This document shows positions 37,187 to 45,196 of a stretch of 64,000 bases of DNA, piece after piece; position 1 is the first letter of the stretch; every line of letters starts with the position of its first letter. Source of the stretch: Schaalia cardiffensis. Its GTDB lineage: Bacteria > Actinomycetota > Actinomycetes > Actinomycetales > Actinomycetaceae. The notes beneath the pieces are model-generated. The model was not told where the DNA came from and did not search any database. It saw nothing but the letters and a program-made list of their open reading frames with translations. The stretch is taken from assembly GCF_016405145.1 (NCBI RefSeq), contig NZ_JAEKIA010000004.1:122049-186048 (forward strand). Direction: 5' to 3'. Made by a program: the position numbers and the translations under genes.

Positions 37187-38059
37187 ATGACTGAGCGGAG
37201 CTATCACAACGGTTTGAAAACCGCGGCCCTCCTCGGAGGCATGTGGGCCCTCCTCCTCGCGATTGGCGCTCTTATCGCCGGTGGAAGCGGCCACTCCTAT
37301 TGGATCTGGATCTTCGCTCTGATCGGACTGTTCCAAACCGGCTACGCCTATTGGAACTCGGCGACAATGGCCCTGCGAGCAATGAACGCCTACCCCGCAT
37401 CGCAGGCGCAGTATCCTCAGCTTTACGCGATGGTCCACGAGCTCGCAGAAAAAGCGAATCAGCCGGTGCCGAGCATCTGGATCGCGCCGACGAAGACGCC
37501 GAACGCTTTCGCAACAGGTCGAGATCCCCAGCATGCGGCCGTATGCTGCACCGAGGGCATCCTCCAGATCCTCGGTGAACGCGAGTTACGCGCCGTCCTC
37601 GGCCATGAGCTCATGCACGTCTACAACCGGGACATTCTCACCTCTTCGGTCGCCGCAGCCTTGGGCGGGCTCATCACCTCGATCGCTCAGTTCCTCATGT
37701 TCTTCGGCGGGGGACGACGCGATAACGACAGGGGTGGGATCGGTGTCTTAGCGACTCTCGCAATGGCTCTTCTGGCGCCTCTGGCTGCGAGTATCCTCCA
37801 GTTCTCGCTGTCGCGCACCAGGGAGTTCGACGCGGACGAGGACGGGGCTCGCCTCAGCGGTGACCCTCTTGCCCTCGCCTCTGCTTTGCGCAAACTGGAA
37901 AGTGGGACGGATCAGGTGCCTCTCACCCCGACTCCGCAGGTGCAGAATGTGTCGGCCCTGATGATCGCGAACCCCTTCCGGGGCTTGCGCAATCTCTTCT
38001 CGACTCACCCGCCGATGAATGAGCGCATTGCCCGTCTCGAAAAGATGGCCGGTTACTGA
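37187..38059 (+). CDS. htpX: HtpX-type M48 membrane metalloprotease
   Basis: A zinc-dependent integral membrane protease for damaged membrane proteins, 290 residues from the ATG at 37187. Two N-terminal membrane helices (about 13-33 and 37-57) precede the catalytic HELMH motif at 140-144 in VLGHELMHVYNRD. The third zinc ligand is the glutamate in RTREFDADEDGA. The C-terminal FSTHPPMNERIARLEKM is typical of HtpX. The frame is open 156 bases further upstream but that part lacks family similarity and overlaps the fprA terminator. No ribosome site precedes the ATG; a TATGCT box seven to twelve bases upstream suggests a leaderless transcript. Confidence 0.9.
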   Translation: MTERSYHNGLKTAALLGGMWALLLAIGALIAGGSGHSYWIWIFALIGLFQTGYAYWNSATMALRAMNAYPASQAQYPQLYAMVHELAEKANQPVPSIWIAPTKTPNAFATGRDPQHAAVCCTEGILQILGERELRAVLGHELMHVYNRDILTSSVAAALGGLITSIAQFLMFFGGGRRDNDRGGIGVLATLAMALLAPLAASILQFSLSRTREFDADEDGARLSGDPLALASALRKLESGTDQVPLTPTPQVQNVSALMIANPFRGLRNLFSTHPPMNERIARLEKMAGY

Positions 38060-38075
38060 GCGCCAAGAAGGTATA

Positions 38076-38116
38076 AGAGGCGAGGCCGGGGGAGTTTCCC
38101 CTCCGGTCCCGCCTCT
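38076..38116. terminator. Two-way terminator between htpX and the YajQ gene
   Basis: Outer arms AGAGGC (38076-38081) and GCCTCT (38111-38116) enclose a second stem based on CCGGGGGAG and CCCTCCGG. It lies between two converging genes and may serve htpX mainly. Confidence 0.6.
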
Positions 38117-38259
38117 AAAGCTTGGTGAGAGCCCCTGTGTCGTGCTCGGCTGCACCCGCGTTCATGGCCGAGCGGCCTTAGGGGCCTACCGTGTGTTTGG
38201 CCGCCATTCATGGCCGAGTGCGGGCGCAGCGCGGCCTCGTCGCCTGCAGGGGGAAGGAC

Positions 38260-38763
38260 TCAGCGGTAGTTGACGAACTGGAGGGCGACATCGAGTTCGT
38301 CACCCTTAGGGCCTTTGAGCAGGGCGATGACCGCTTGGAGGTCGTTGCGCGACTTAGAGGAGACGCGCAGTTCATCGCCTTGGATCTGCGCCTTGACACC
38401 CTTGGGGCCCTCCTCGCGGATCAGCTTTGAGATCTTTTTCGCAATGTCTTGGGCGATGCCCTCACGAAGAGGAGTGACGAGCTTGTAGATCTTGCCTGAG
38501 GGCTTGGGCTCGCGGTCCTTGTAGTCGAGGCATTTGAGTGAAAGACCCCGGCGGATGAGCTTGGACTGGAGGACATCGAGGATCGCGAGGACGCGATCGG
38601 CCGAATTGGCCTCCATCTCGATGGCGTCACCCGCCAGGCGGATCGTGGCGTCGACTCCGCGGAAGTCGTAGCGGTTCGCGATCTCCTTCGCGGTCTGATT
38701 GACGGCGTTGTCAACCTCTTGTCGGTCCAGCTTGGAGACGATGTCGAAAGATGAATCAGCCAT
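38260..38763 (-). CDS. YajQ family nucleotide-binding protein
   Basis: A 167-residue YajQ-family protein. Homologues bind cyclic di-GMP or RNA; the biological role in actinobacteria is not settled. The start [20 protein letters not shown] followed by [15 protein letters not shown] is a nearly invariant family opening, and the protein ends with [10 protein letters not shown], also typical. The ATG at 38763 has GAGGACACC upstream. The open frame extends 22 codons further, without family similarity. No diguanylate cyclase is seen in the window. Confidence 0.9.
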   Translation of the reverse strand: MADSSFDIVSKLDRQEVDNAVNQTAKEIANRYDFRGVDATIRLAGDAIEMEANSADRVLAILDVLQSKLIRRGLSLKCLDYKDREPKPSGKIYKLVTPLREGIAQDIAKKISKLIREEGPKGVKAQIQGDELRVSSKSRNDLQAVIALLKGPKGDELDVALQFVNYR

Positions 38764-38896
38764 GGTGTCCTCTTTTCGATGGAGTCTGCGGGGCGATCCT
38801 GCCCAAGATTCTAGGGTGATCGGTCGCACTTGAGCGCGATTGGCGTTCGATGCGCTTGTCTTGTTATTCTTTCACGGCACCGCGAAAGCGGAGCAT

Positions 38897-38978
38897 GGCG
38901 GGATACCAAAGCGGCCAAATGGATCTGACTGTAAATCAGACGCTTCGTGCTTCGGGGGTTCGAATCCCTCTCCCGCCA
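38897..38978 (+). tRNA. tRNA-Tyr (GTA)
   Basis: Acceptor arms GGCGGGA (38897-38903) and TCCCGCC (38971-38977) pair fully; the anticodon loop CTGTAAA gives GTA. The long variable region (class II) and the T-loop GGTTCGAATCC are present. No CCA is encoded. First of three tRNA genes before rpmG. Confidence 0.95.
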
Positions 38979-39070
38979 CGGTCCTGACTTCGGTCAGGAA
39001 TGCGTGTGAGGTCCTTCTCAGGAAGGCTGATTGCGAAAGCAGTCACCGCTGAGTTAGGCTCTTCCGCGTT

Positions 39071-39143
39071 GCCCCGATAGCTCAGTCGGCAGAGCGTCTC
39101 CATGGTAAGGAGAAGGTCAAGGGTTCGATTCCCTTTCGGGGCT
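39071..39143 (+). tRNA. tRNA-Thr (GGT)
   Basis: Acceptor arms GCCCCGA and TCGGGGC, D-arm AGCTCAGTCGGCAGAGC, anticodon stem TCTCC/GGAGA with loop ATGGTAA giving GGT, and T-arm GGGTTCGATTCCC. 73 bases, no encoded CCA. Confidence 0.95.
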
Positions 39144-39168
39144 CTGGTTGCGGCGAAGGTCGCACCGC

Positions 39169-39242
39169 GGCGGGGTAGCTCAGCTGGTCAGAGCGCACGA
39201 CTCATAATCGTGAGGTCGCGGGTTCGAGCCCCGCCCCCGCTA
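39169..39242 (+). tRNA. tRNA-Met (CAT)
   Basis: Acceptor arms GGCGGGG and CCCCGCT (first pair G-T), anticodon stem ACGAC... with loop CTCATAA giving CAT, and T-arm GCGGGTTCGAGCCCCGC. The first pair and D-arm fit an elongator rather than an initiator tRNA. CCA follows directly at 39243-39245. Confidence 0.93.
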
Positions 39243-39295
39243 CCAAGATGACAGGTCGCGCGCCGACACCACTATTCAGCAAAAGAGGACACACC

Positions 39296-39466
39296 GTGGC
39301 AAGCAAGTCTCAGGATGTTCGCCCCAAGATCACTCTGGCCTGCTCGGAGTGCAAGGAGCGCAACTACATCACAAAGAAGAATCGTCGCAATACGCCGGAT
39401 CGTCTTGAACTGGCGAAGTTCTGCCCGCGTTGTCGCAAGTCGACGGCGCACCGCGAGACCCGCTGA
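39296..39466 (+). CDS. rpmG: 50S ribosomal protein L33
   Basis: A 56-residue large-subunit protein from the GTG at 39296 (AGAGGAC upstream), beginning with [11 protein letters not shown] and keeping [20 protein letters not shown]. It is the zinc-binding form: CSEC and CPRC pairs are both present (C+ type). Location right after tRNA-Thr and tRNA-Met is the conserved actinobacterial arrangement. A strong terminator follows. Confidence 0.96.
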   Translation: MASKSQDVRPKITLACSECKERNYITKKNRRNTPDRLELAKFCPRCRKSTAHRETR

Positions 39467-39480
39467 GTCGCGTTTTTTAA

Positions 39481-39515
39481 AAAGTCCCCGAGGAGGAATC
39501 TTCGGGGACTTTTTG
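39481..39515 (+). terminator. Terminator after rpmG
   Basis: AAAGTCCCCGA (39481-39491) pairs with TTCGGGGACTTT (about 39501-39512), flanked by A- and T-runs (TTTTTTAAAAAG before, TTTTT at the end). It can act in both directions. Confidence 0.88.
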
Positions 39516-39700
39516 GGTTGAGTGTCGATCAGTGAGCTCAGCCTCCGATCAGTGAGGAGCCCCTCCCTCGGGGTTGCATGCGCGCTGCGCTGAACTTCGG
39601 GAGTGCGTGCCCCCTGCGCTGAAGGGGAGCCGTGCATAGAAGAGGAAGGGGGGAGGCAGTGCGGCGGAGGGCCCAGCCTTGGCGGGACCCTCCGGGTGAA

Positions 39701-40471
39701 TCACTCCGAATCGGAGATGAGCTTGCTCAGCGGAGCGTAGTGGAACTCGACTGCGGCGCCGTAGCCCTCGAGATCGCCTTCTTCGCAGGCCCGGAGGATA
39801 TCGCCGTGCGCGCGGGCCGTGAGCAGCATGGCCTCATGGTCGGCCGGATGCAGGCTCGGGGTCACCGTCTGGTGGATCAGCCACATCGCGGAAATGAGCT
39901 GTTCGAGCATCGTGTTGTGCAGCTGCTTGATGAGCGTGGAGTGGAAGGCGATGTCATCGTCGTAGTAGGTCTCCCCGGCCTCGGCGTGTTCGCGCATCGA
40001 GGTGACGAGTTTTTCGAGTTCTGGGTTCTTCGTGCCCTTCATCGCGGCGACGAGTTCAGCGCCGATCCCGAGGTCGAGGGCCTTGCGGATCGCGATCACC
40101 TCGGACAAGGAGCTCGCCCCGCCTTTGACGTCGAGGGCGGAGCGCAGCACGAGGGTCTCGACCAGGGGACGCATGGACATGTCGCCGACGTAGGAGCCCG
40201 ATCCTCGTTGGGAACGGACAATGTCGAGGGCTTCGAGCCTTCGCATTGCTTCGCGTACGGAGGAACGTGAAACGCCGAGTTCGGCGCACAGCGCGGCCTC
40301 GGTCGGCAGGGGGGAGCCGGGGGTGAGTCCATGCGCGAGGATGTACGCCTTGATCGAATCCATCGTCATCGTTGAACGATTGGACGAGGTCGAGGCCTCT
40401 TTATCATTTTGTAACGTTTTTGAGCCGGTTAGATTCACCAAACCCACTTGCAATGAGTTGTCAGACAACAT
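39701..40471 (-). CDS. GntR/FCD-family regulator of the sialic acid genes (NanR-like)
   Basis: A transcription factor with an N-terminal winged helix (LPTEAALCAELGVSRSSVRE, AMRRLEALDIVRSQRGSGSY) and a C-terminal FCD ligand-binding domain. FCD metal residues are visible: Asp and His in DDDIAFHSTLI, His in ARAHGDIL and His in VEFHYAPL. It is divergent from the transporter and nan genes, so it is probably their sialic-acid-responsive repressor, as in other actinobacterial nan loci. The start is uncertain: the first ATG (40471) lies inside the operator palindrome and has no ribosome site; ATG 40369, just before the winged helix (MTMDSIKAYILAHG), is a good alternative and would give 222 residues. 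Confidence 0.85.
   Translation of the reverse strand: MLSDNSLQVGLVNLTGSKTLQNDKEASTSSNRSTMTMDSIKAYILAHGLTPGSPLPTEAALCAELGVSRSSVREAMRRLEALDIVRSQRGSGSYVGDMSMRPLVETLVLRSALDVKGGASSLSEVIAIRKALDLGIGAELVAAMKGTKNPELEKLVTSMREHAEAGETYYDDDIAFHSTLIKQLHNTMLEQLISAMWLIHQTVTPSLHPADHEAMLLTARAHGDILRACEEGDLEGYGAAVEFHYAPLSKLISDSE
40457..40469. promoter_or_regulatory. Palindromic GntR/FCD operator
   Basis: GTTGTCAGACAAC is a perfect 13-base palindrome and fits the TNGTNNNACNA pattern known for FadR-subfamily GntR operators. It lies between the regulator's winged-helix coding region and the transporter gene, 65 bp before the latter's start. It is the likely site through which the regulator controls both directions. 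Confidence 0.7.
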
Positions 40472-40533
40472 AAGGTCATTCTATCGGATTCGAGCGCCCC
40501 GCTCGTGTCTTTACTCAACGGTGAGGAGTAACA

Positions 40534-42090
40534 ATGCGTTTGCGCAAGCACATGGCTGCAGGCGTGGCACTCATGGCCACAGCCACCCTGGTGCTTTCCG
40601 GTTGTGGTGGCTCTGCGGAGAAGACGACGCAGTCCGAAGCCCCAGCGGCCGGCCCAAAGGGTGAACTCAACGTCGGCGCCGCCTACGAAACGACCGACTA
40701 CGGCCCGATCACGACCTCGGCGCTCGCCATGGGCACCAACTGGGAGGTCCTCGAAGGCCTCTACCAGTTCCACATGGCCGACTACTCGGTGTACCCGGCC
40801 CTCGCCGCCGGTGACCCGGTCAAGGTCTCCGACACCGTCTACGAGGTCACCCTCCGTGACGGCGCCAAGTTCTCCGATGGCACCGATGTCACCGCCGAGG
40901 ACGTCGTGAGCTCCTACGCTCGCACCACCGACGACAAGTCCATCTACAAGCAGTTCTTCGGCTTCGTCGAGTCGGTCACCGCTAAGGACGACAAGACCGT
41001 CACCATCGAACTGAAGTACCCCTTCGCAAGCCTCAAGGAACGCTTCACCAACGTCAAGATCGTCCCGACCTCGATGGACGCCGACAGCCTCAAGGCCAAG
41101 CCGACCGGTTCGGGCCCGTACATGTACGAGAACATCACCCCGACCGAGGTCACCGCCGTTCCCAACCCGAACTACAACGGCGAAGCCCCCGCAACGGTTG
41201 AGCGTATCCGCTGGCATGTCCTCAAGGACGACTCCGCACGTCTGGCCGCTGCCCTCGACGGCACCACCGATGTGATGGAAGCCGTGCCGGCCTCCGCCTC
41301 CGACCAGATCAAGGCCACCGGCTGGACCGTCGAGTCGGTTCAGGGCTACGGCAACCCCTTCCTCATGTTCAACACCACCAAGGCCCCCTTCAACGATGCC
41401 AAGGTGCGCCAGGCGATCCACATGGCCATCGACAAGCAGAAGCTCGTCGACTCCGCCATGGAAGGCCAGGCAACGGTTGCAACCTCCTTCCTGCCGAACA
41501 CCAACCCCTCGTACAAGAAGACCACGACCCAGCTCGACTACAACGTTGACGCCGCCAAGGCCGCCATCTCCGCCGCAGGCCTGAGCGAAATCAACCTCAC
41601 GACGACCGACCACCCGTGGATCCAGAACCTCATCCCCCAGATCAAGGCTGATCTTGAAGCCCTCGGTCTGACGGTCACCGTCAACTCCATGGCCTCCTCC
41701 GACCTCTACTCGAACGTCGCCGACGTCGACTCGCCCACCTTCGATGTCATCCTCGCCCCCGGTGACCCCTCGGTCTTCGGCACCGACCCCGGCATCATCA
41801 TGGGCTGGTGGAACGCCGACAACGTGTGGACCAACAAGCGTTCGCAGTGGAAGAACGCTGACCCGGAGAACTTCAACAAGTTCCAGGAGATCATGAACGA
41901 AGCCGTTCAGCTTGACGGCGATGCCGCCAAGGCCAAGTGGGGAGAAGCCCAGGACTTCCTCGCCGAGCAGGCCGTCACCTACCCGCTGTTCCACCGCAAG
42001 CTGATCACCGCGTACAACGGCGACAAGGTCACCAACTTCAAGCCGATCGCCTCGACCGGCCTCGACCTCGTTGGCGTCGGACTGAAGTAA
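40534..42090 (+). CDS. Sialic acid ABC transporter, substrate-binding lipoprotein (family 5)
   Basis: An extracellular solute-binding lipoprotein, 518 residues. The signal peptide ends in the lipobox LVLSGC with Cys24 as the lipid-anchored residue. The mature part is of the oligopeptide/nickel (SBP family 5) class: YEVTLRDGAKFSDGTDVTAE, VRQAIHMAIDKQKLVDSAME and further blocks. In Corynebacterium and Haemophilus ducreyi, transporters of this class (SiaEFGI, SatABCD) import sialic acid; that substrate is inferred here from the adjoining nanA, nanK and nanE. GAGGAG lies just before the ATG. A hairpin after the gene probably keeps the downstream transporter genes at a lower level. Confidence 0.85.
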   Translation: MRLRKHMAAGVALMATATLVLSGCGGSAEKTTQSEAPAAGPKGELNVGAAYETTDYGPITTSALAMGTNWEVLEGLYQFHMADYSVYPALAAGDPVKVSDTVYEVTLRDGAKFSDGTDVTAEDVVSSYARTTDDKSIYKQFFGFVESVTAKDDKTVTIELKYPFASLKERFTNVKIVPTSMDADSLKAKPTGSGPYMYENITPTEVTAVPNPNYNGEAPATVERIRWHVLKDDSARLAAALDGTTDVMEAVPASASDQIKATGWTVESVQGYGNPFLMFNTTKAPFNDAKVRQAIHMAIDKQKLVDSAMEGQATVATSFLPNTNPSYKKTTTQLDYNVDAAKAAISAAGLSEINLTTTDHPWIQNLIPQIKADLEALGLTVTVNSMASSDLYSNVADVDSPTFDVILAPGDPSVFGTDPGIIMGWWNADNVWTNKRSQWKNADPENFNKFQEIMNEAVQLDGDAAKAKWGEAQDFLAEQAVTYPLFHRKLITAYNGDKVTNFKPIASTGLDLVGVGLK

Positions 42091-42127
42091 GCAGTCCCGC
42101 CTGCCATTTGGCAGCCCCTATCTGAAG

Positions 42128-42168
42128 AGGAGGGGCGGGTGCTCTCCCGCTACCCGCCCCTCCTTTTG
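42128..42168 (+). terminator. Attenuating hairpin between binding protein and permease genes
   Basis: AGGAGGGGCGGGT (42128-42140) pairs perfectly, 13 bp, with ACCCGCCCCTCCT (42152-42164), followed by TTT. It sits inside a gene series of one direction, so it is likely a partial terminator giving excess binding protein. Confidence 0.8.
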
Positions 42169-42200
42169 CATGCCAAATGGCCGAAACAGGAGTATGAGCA

Positions 42201-43154
42201 GTGAATAATCTGTTGAGATTAATCGGGCGCCGCTTGGTCGCGTTGCCCATCATGATCATCGGCGTATCCTTCCTCGTTTTCTTCATCATGTCGCTCTCAC
42301 CAATCGACCCCGCCTACTCGGCCCTCGGTGAGACAGCGAGCCCCGAAGCACTCGAGGCCTACCGTGTCGAGCACGGACTCGACAAGCCCTTCTTCGTCCA
42401 ATACGGCCTCTACCTCCTGGGAATGCTGCACGGCGACCTCGGCACCTACGGCGTCGGCACCTCCAACAAAGTCTCAGACCTCGTCGCCCAGGCCCTGCCC
42501 GTCACCCTTCAGCTGACCTTCCTCGGACTCTTCTTCGCGATCATCCTCGCCTTCCCCCTCGGAGTTCTCGCCGCCATCTACCGCGACCGCTGGCCCGACC
42601 AAGTGATCCGCGTCATCTCGGTCGTCTCGATCGGCACCCCCTCCTTCTGGCTCGCCGCCCTCCTCGTCCTCGGCTTCGTCGGTAAGCTCCCCGTCTCCGG
42701 AGCGCTTCCCGCCTTCAGCGAAGACCCGGGAGGCTGGTTCCTCAGGATGCTCCTTCCCGCGATCGCCCTCGCAGTGCCCGTCGTCGGACAGATGACGCGC
42801 GTCGTGCGAACCTCCATGGTCGAAGAACTCGACCGCGACTATGTGCGCACGGCCCTGGGCGCAGGCATCCCCAAGTGGATCGTCGTCGCACGCAATGTTT
42901 TGCGCAACGCCCTCATCACCCCGATCACCGTTCTCGGTCTGCGCATCGGCTACCTCATGGGCGGCGCAGTCGTCATCGAGATCATCTTCGCGATCGACGG
43001 CATGGGCAAAGCAGTACTCCTCAAAGGAATCCAGGAGAACTGGGTGACCCTCGTTCAGGGAGGCGCCCTCGTCGTCGCGATCGCCTTCATCGTCGTCAAC
43101 ATCATCGTTGACATGCTCTACCTCCTCATTAATCCGCGTATTAGGTCGGTGTGA
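42201..43154 (+). CDS. Sialic acid ABC transporter permease (DppB type)
   Basis: An integral membrane permease of the oligopeptide transporter class, 317 residues with about six helices. N-terminal RLIGRRLVALPIMIIGVSFL and SPIDPAYSALGETASPEALE are typical DppB/OppB openings; the ATPase-contact loop is VRTSMVEELDRDYVRTALGA (about 194-213). The GTG start has AGGAGTATGAGCA before it. The stop overlaps the next gene by one base (TGATG). Substrate by context: sialic acid. Confidence 0.87.
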   Translation: MNNLLRLIGRRLVALPIMIIGVSFLVFFIMSLSPIDPAYSALGETASPEALEAYRVEHGLDKPFFVQYGLYLLGMLHGDLGTYGVGTSNKVSDLVAQALPVTLQLTFLGLFFAIILAFPLGVLAAIYRDRWPDQVIRVISVVSIGTPSFWLAALLVLGFVGKLPVSGALPAFSEDPGGWFLRMLLPAIALAVPVVGQMTRVVRTSMVEELDRDYVRTALGAGIPKWIVVARNVLRNALITPITVLGLRIGYLMGGAVVIEIIFAIDGMGKAVLLKGIQENWVTLVQGGALVVAIAFIVVNIIVDMLYLLINPRIRSV

Positions 43155-45196
43155 TGATGACTCAGAAAGAAAAACTCGCGAAGGTGAGCGCGCCGGGCGC
43201 GCGCTTCAGCCGGATCGGCGCCATGTCGCTCGGCTCGAAGCTCGCCATGGGTGTCCTGGCCTTCATGGTTCTCATCTCCGTACTGGCGCCCCTCATCGCG
43301 CCCTACTCTCCCGAAGAGATCTTCACCAAGTGGACCGCCCCCTCGGGCGAGCACCTCTTCGGCACCGACCACGTCGGGCGCGACATCTTGAGCCGCGTCC
43401 TGTACGGCGGACGCTTCTCGCTCATGATCGGCCTCTTCTCAACCCTGATCGCCCTCTTCTTCGGCGCCATCATCGGTTCGGTCGCGGCAGTCGTGCGCAA
43501 GTCCATCTCCGAAGTCATCATGCGAATCCTCGACATCGTCATGGCCGTCCCCGGCATCGCGATGGCCGCGGTCTCCGTCCTCGTCTTCGGACGCGCCCTC
43601 CAAAAGGCCGGTAACGTCTCCGCCCTCGTTTTCGTGATCGTTTGCTCCATCGCCTTCGTCTACATTCCCCAGCTCTCGCGAATCGTTCGCGCGAACGTCA
43701 TGGCGGCCTACGGCGAGGACTACGTGCGAGCAGTCATTGTCGCCGGCGCCCGCGCCCCCTGGATCCTCGTCAAGCACGTTATGCGCAACACCGCCGCACC
43801 GGTCCTCGTGTTCGCCACCGTGCTCGTCGCAGACGCGATCATCCTCGAAGCATCCCTGACCTTCATCGGTTCGGGCCTGCAGGCGACCACTGTCCCGACC
43901 TGGGGCAATATCCTCTCCGAAGCATCCTCGAACCTGTCAGTCATGCTCGGCTACTGGTGGACCGCCTTCTTCCCGGGCGTCTTCATCATGGTCACGGTCC
44001 TGTGCCTCAACATCTTGTCCGAGGGCATCACCGACGCCATGGTCGCAGCGCCCAAGGGCCCCGCAGTCGCTCAAGTCTCCTCCGGAGCTCAGCGCGAGGC
44101 CGACCGTCTCCTCCTCGACCCGCGCCGCGCCTACGCAGAGCAGGCCGAGTCTCTGCAGGCGAGCCTCGACGCCCTCGAAAAGGTCGAATCCGAACGCGAT
44201 GATCGCTTCGAATCGACCTCGACCGAGGCGCCGCTGCTCGAAGTCAAGGACCTGTGCATCAAGTTCGACAATCACGGGGACGTCAATGTCGTCGACCACG
44301 TGTCCTTCTCGGTTCGCCCCGGGGAGACCATGGGCCTCGTCGGCGAATCCGGCTGCGGCAAGTCGATCACCTCACTGTCGATCATGGGGCTCATCAGCCC
44401 GAAGTCGACCCTGTCGGGCGAGATCCTCTACCAGGGCAAGAACCTCTTCGACATGTCGCCCGATGAGCGTCAAAAGCTCCTCGGCCACGAAATGGCGATG
44501 ATCTACCAGGACGCCCTGTCCTCCCTCAACCCCGCTATGCTCATCAAGACTCAGATGAAGCAGCTCACCAGCCGCGGCGGAACCCGCTCGGCCGAAGAAC
44601 TCCTCGAACTCGTGGGCCTCGATCCCAAACGCACCCTGGAGTCCTACCCGCACGAGCTCTCCGGCGGTCAGCGCCAGCGCGTCCTCATCGCTATGGCCCT
44701 GACCCGCGACCCGAAGCTCGTCATCGCCGATGAGCCGACCACCGCCCTGGACGTCACCGTCCAGAAGCAGGTCATCAAGCTCCTCAACGAGCTGCGCGAG
44801 AAACTCGGCTTCGCCATGATCTTCGTGTCCCACGACATTGCGCTCGTCGCGGAAGTCGCGCACTCGATCACCGTCATGTACGCCGGCCAGGTCGTCGAAC
44901 AGGGCCCCACCTCGGAGCTCCTCGAACACCCGACCCACGAGTACACCCGGGGCCTGCTCGGTGCTGTTCTCTCCATCGAAGCCGGCTCCGGTCGACTCCA
45001 CCAGGTCCCGGGCGTCGTGCCTTCGCCCCGCGATTTCCCCAAGGGCGATCGTTTCGCGCCGCGCTCCTCGCACCCGGACTACGGCCTGGATATTCGACCC
45101 GTCCTCACCGAGGTCAGCCCCGGTCACGTCTACGCGGCCCTCCCGCCGCGCCCCGAAGGCGATGAAGCTTCACGCAGTGCAGGGGAGGAGAACTGA
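43154..45196 (+). CDS. Sialic acid ABC transporter fused permease-ATPase (DppC-DppD type)
   Basis: One 680-residue protein combines the second permease and the first ATPase. Residues 1 to about 300 form a DppC-like permease (GEHLFGTDHVGRDILSRVLY, contact loop VRANVMAAYGEDYVRAVIVA). A charged linker of about 60 residues (helical, with QREADRLLLDPRRAYAEQAE) leads to an OppD-like ATPase: Walker A GESGCGKS near 397, signature LSGGQRQRV near 502, Walker B VIADEPTTALD near 526, and the C-terminal peptide-class extension. The open frame is continuous with no sign of error at the junction. ATG 43154 shares a base with the previous stop; GTG 43151 and ATG 43157 are alternatives. Confidence 0.86.
   Translation: MMTQKEKLAKVSAPGARFSRIGAMSLGSKLAMGVLAFMVLISVLAPLIAPYSPEEIFTKWTAPSGEHLFGTDHVGRDILSRVLYGGRFSLMIGLFSTLIALFFGAIIGSVAAVVRKSISEVIMRILDIVMAVPGIAMAAVSVLVFGRALQKAGNVSALVFVIVCSIAFVYIPQLSRIVRANVMAAYGEDYVRAVIVAGARAPWILVKHVMRNTAAPVLVFATVLVADAIILEASLTFIGSGLQATTVPTWGNILSEASSNLSVMLGYWWTAFFPGVFIMVTVLCLNILSEGITDAMVAAPKGPAVAQVSSGAQREADRLLLDPRRAYAEQAESLQASLDALEKVESERDDRFESTSTEAPLLEVKDLCIKFDNHGDVNVVDHVSFSVRPGETMGLVGESGCGKSITSLSIMGLISPKSTLSGEILYQGKNLFDMSPDERQKLLGHEMAMIYQDALSSLNPAMLIKTQMKQLTSRGGTRSAEELLELVGLDPKRTLESYPHELSGGQRQRVLIAMALTRDPKLVIADEPTTALDVTVQKQVIKLLNELREKLGFAMIFVSHDIALVAEVAHSITVMYAGQVVEQGPTSELLEHPTHEYTRGLLGAVLSIEAGSGRLHQVPGVVPSPRDFPKGDRFAPRSSHPDYGLDIRPVLTEVSPGHVYAALPPRPEGDEASRSAGEEN

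Noticed and set aside
40435..41994. A 519-codon minus-strand frame opposite the substrate-binding lipoprotein
   Set aside because: Gly/Val/Asp-rich antisense shadow; the plus-strand lipoprotein has a signal peptide, lipobox and family motifs.
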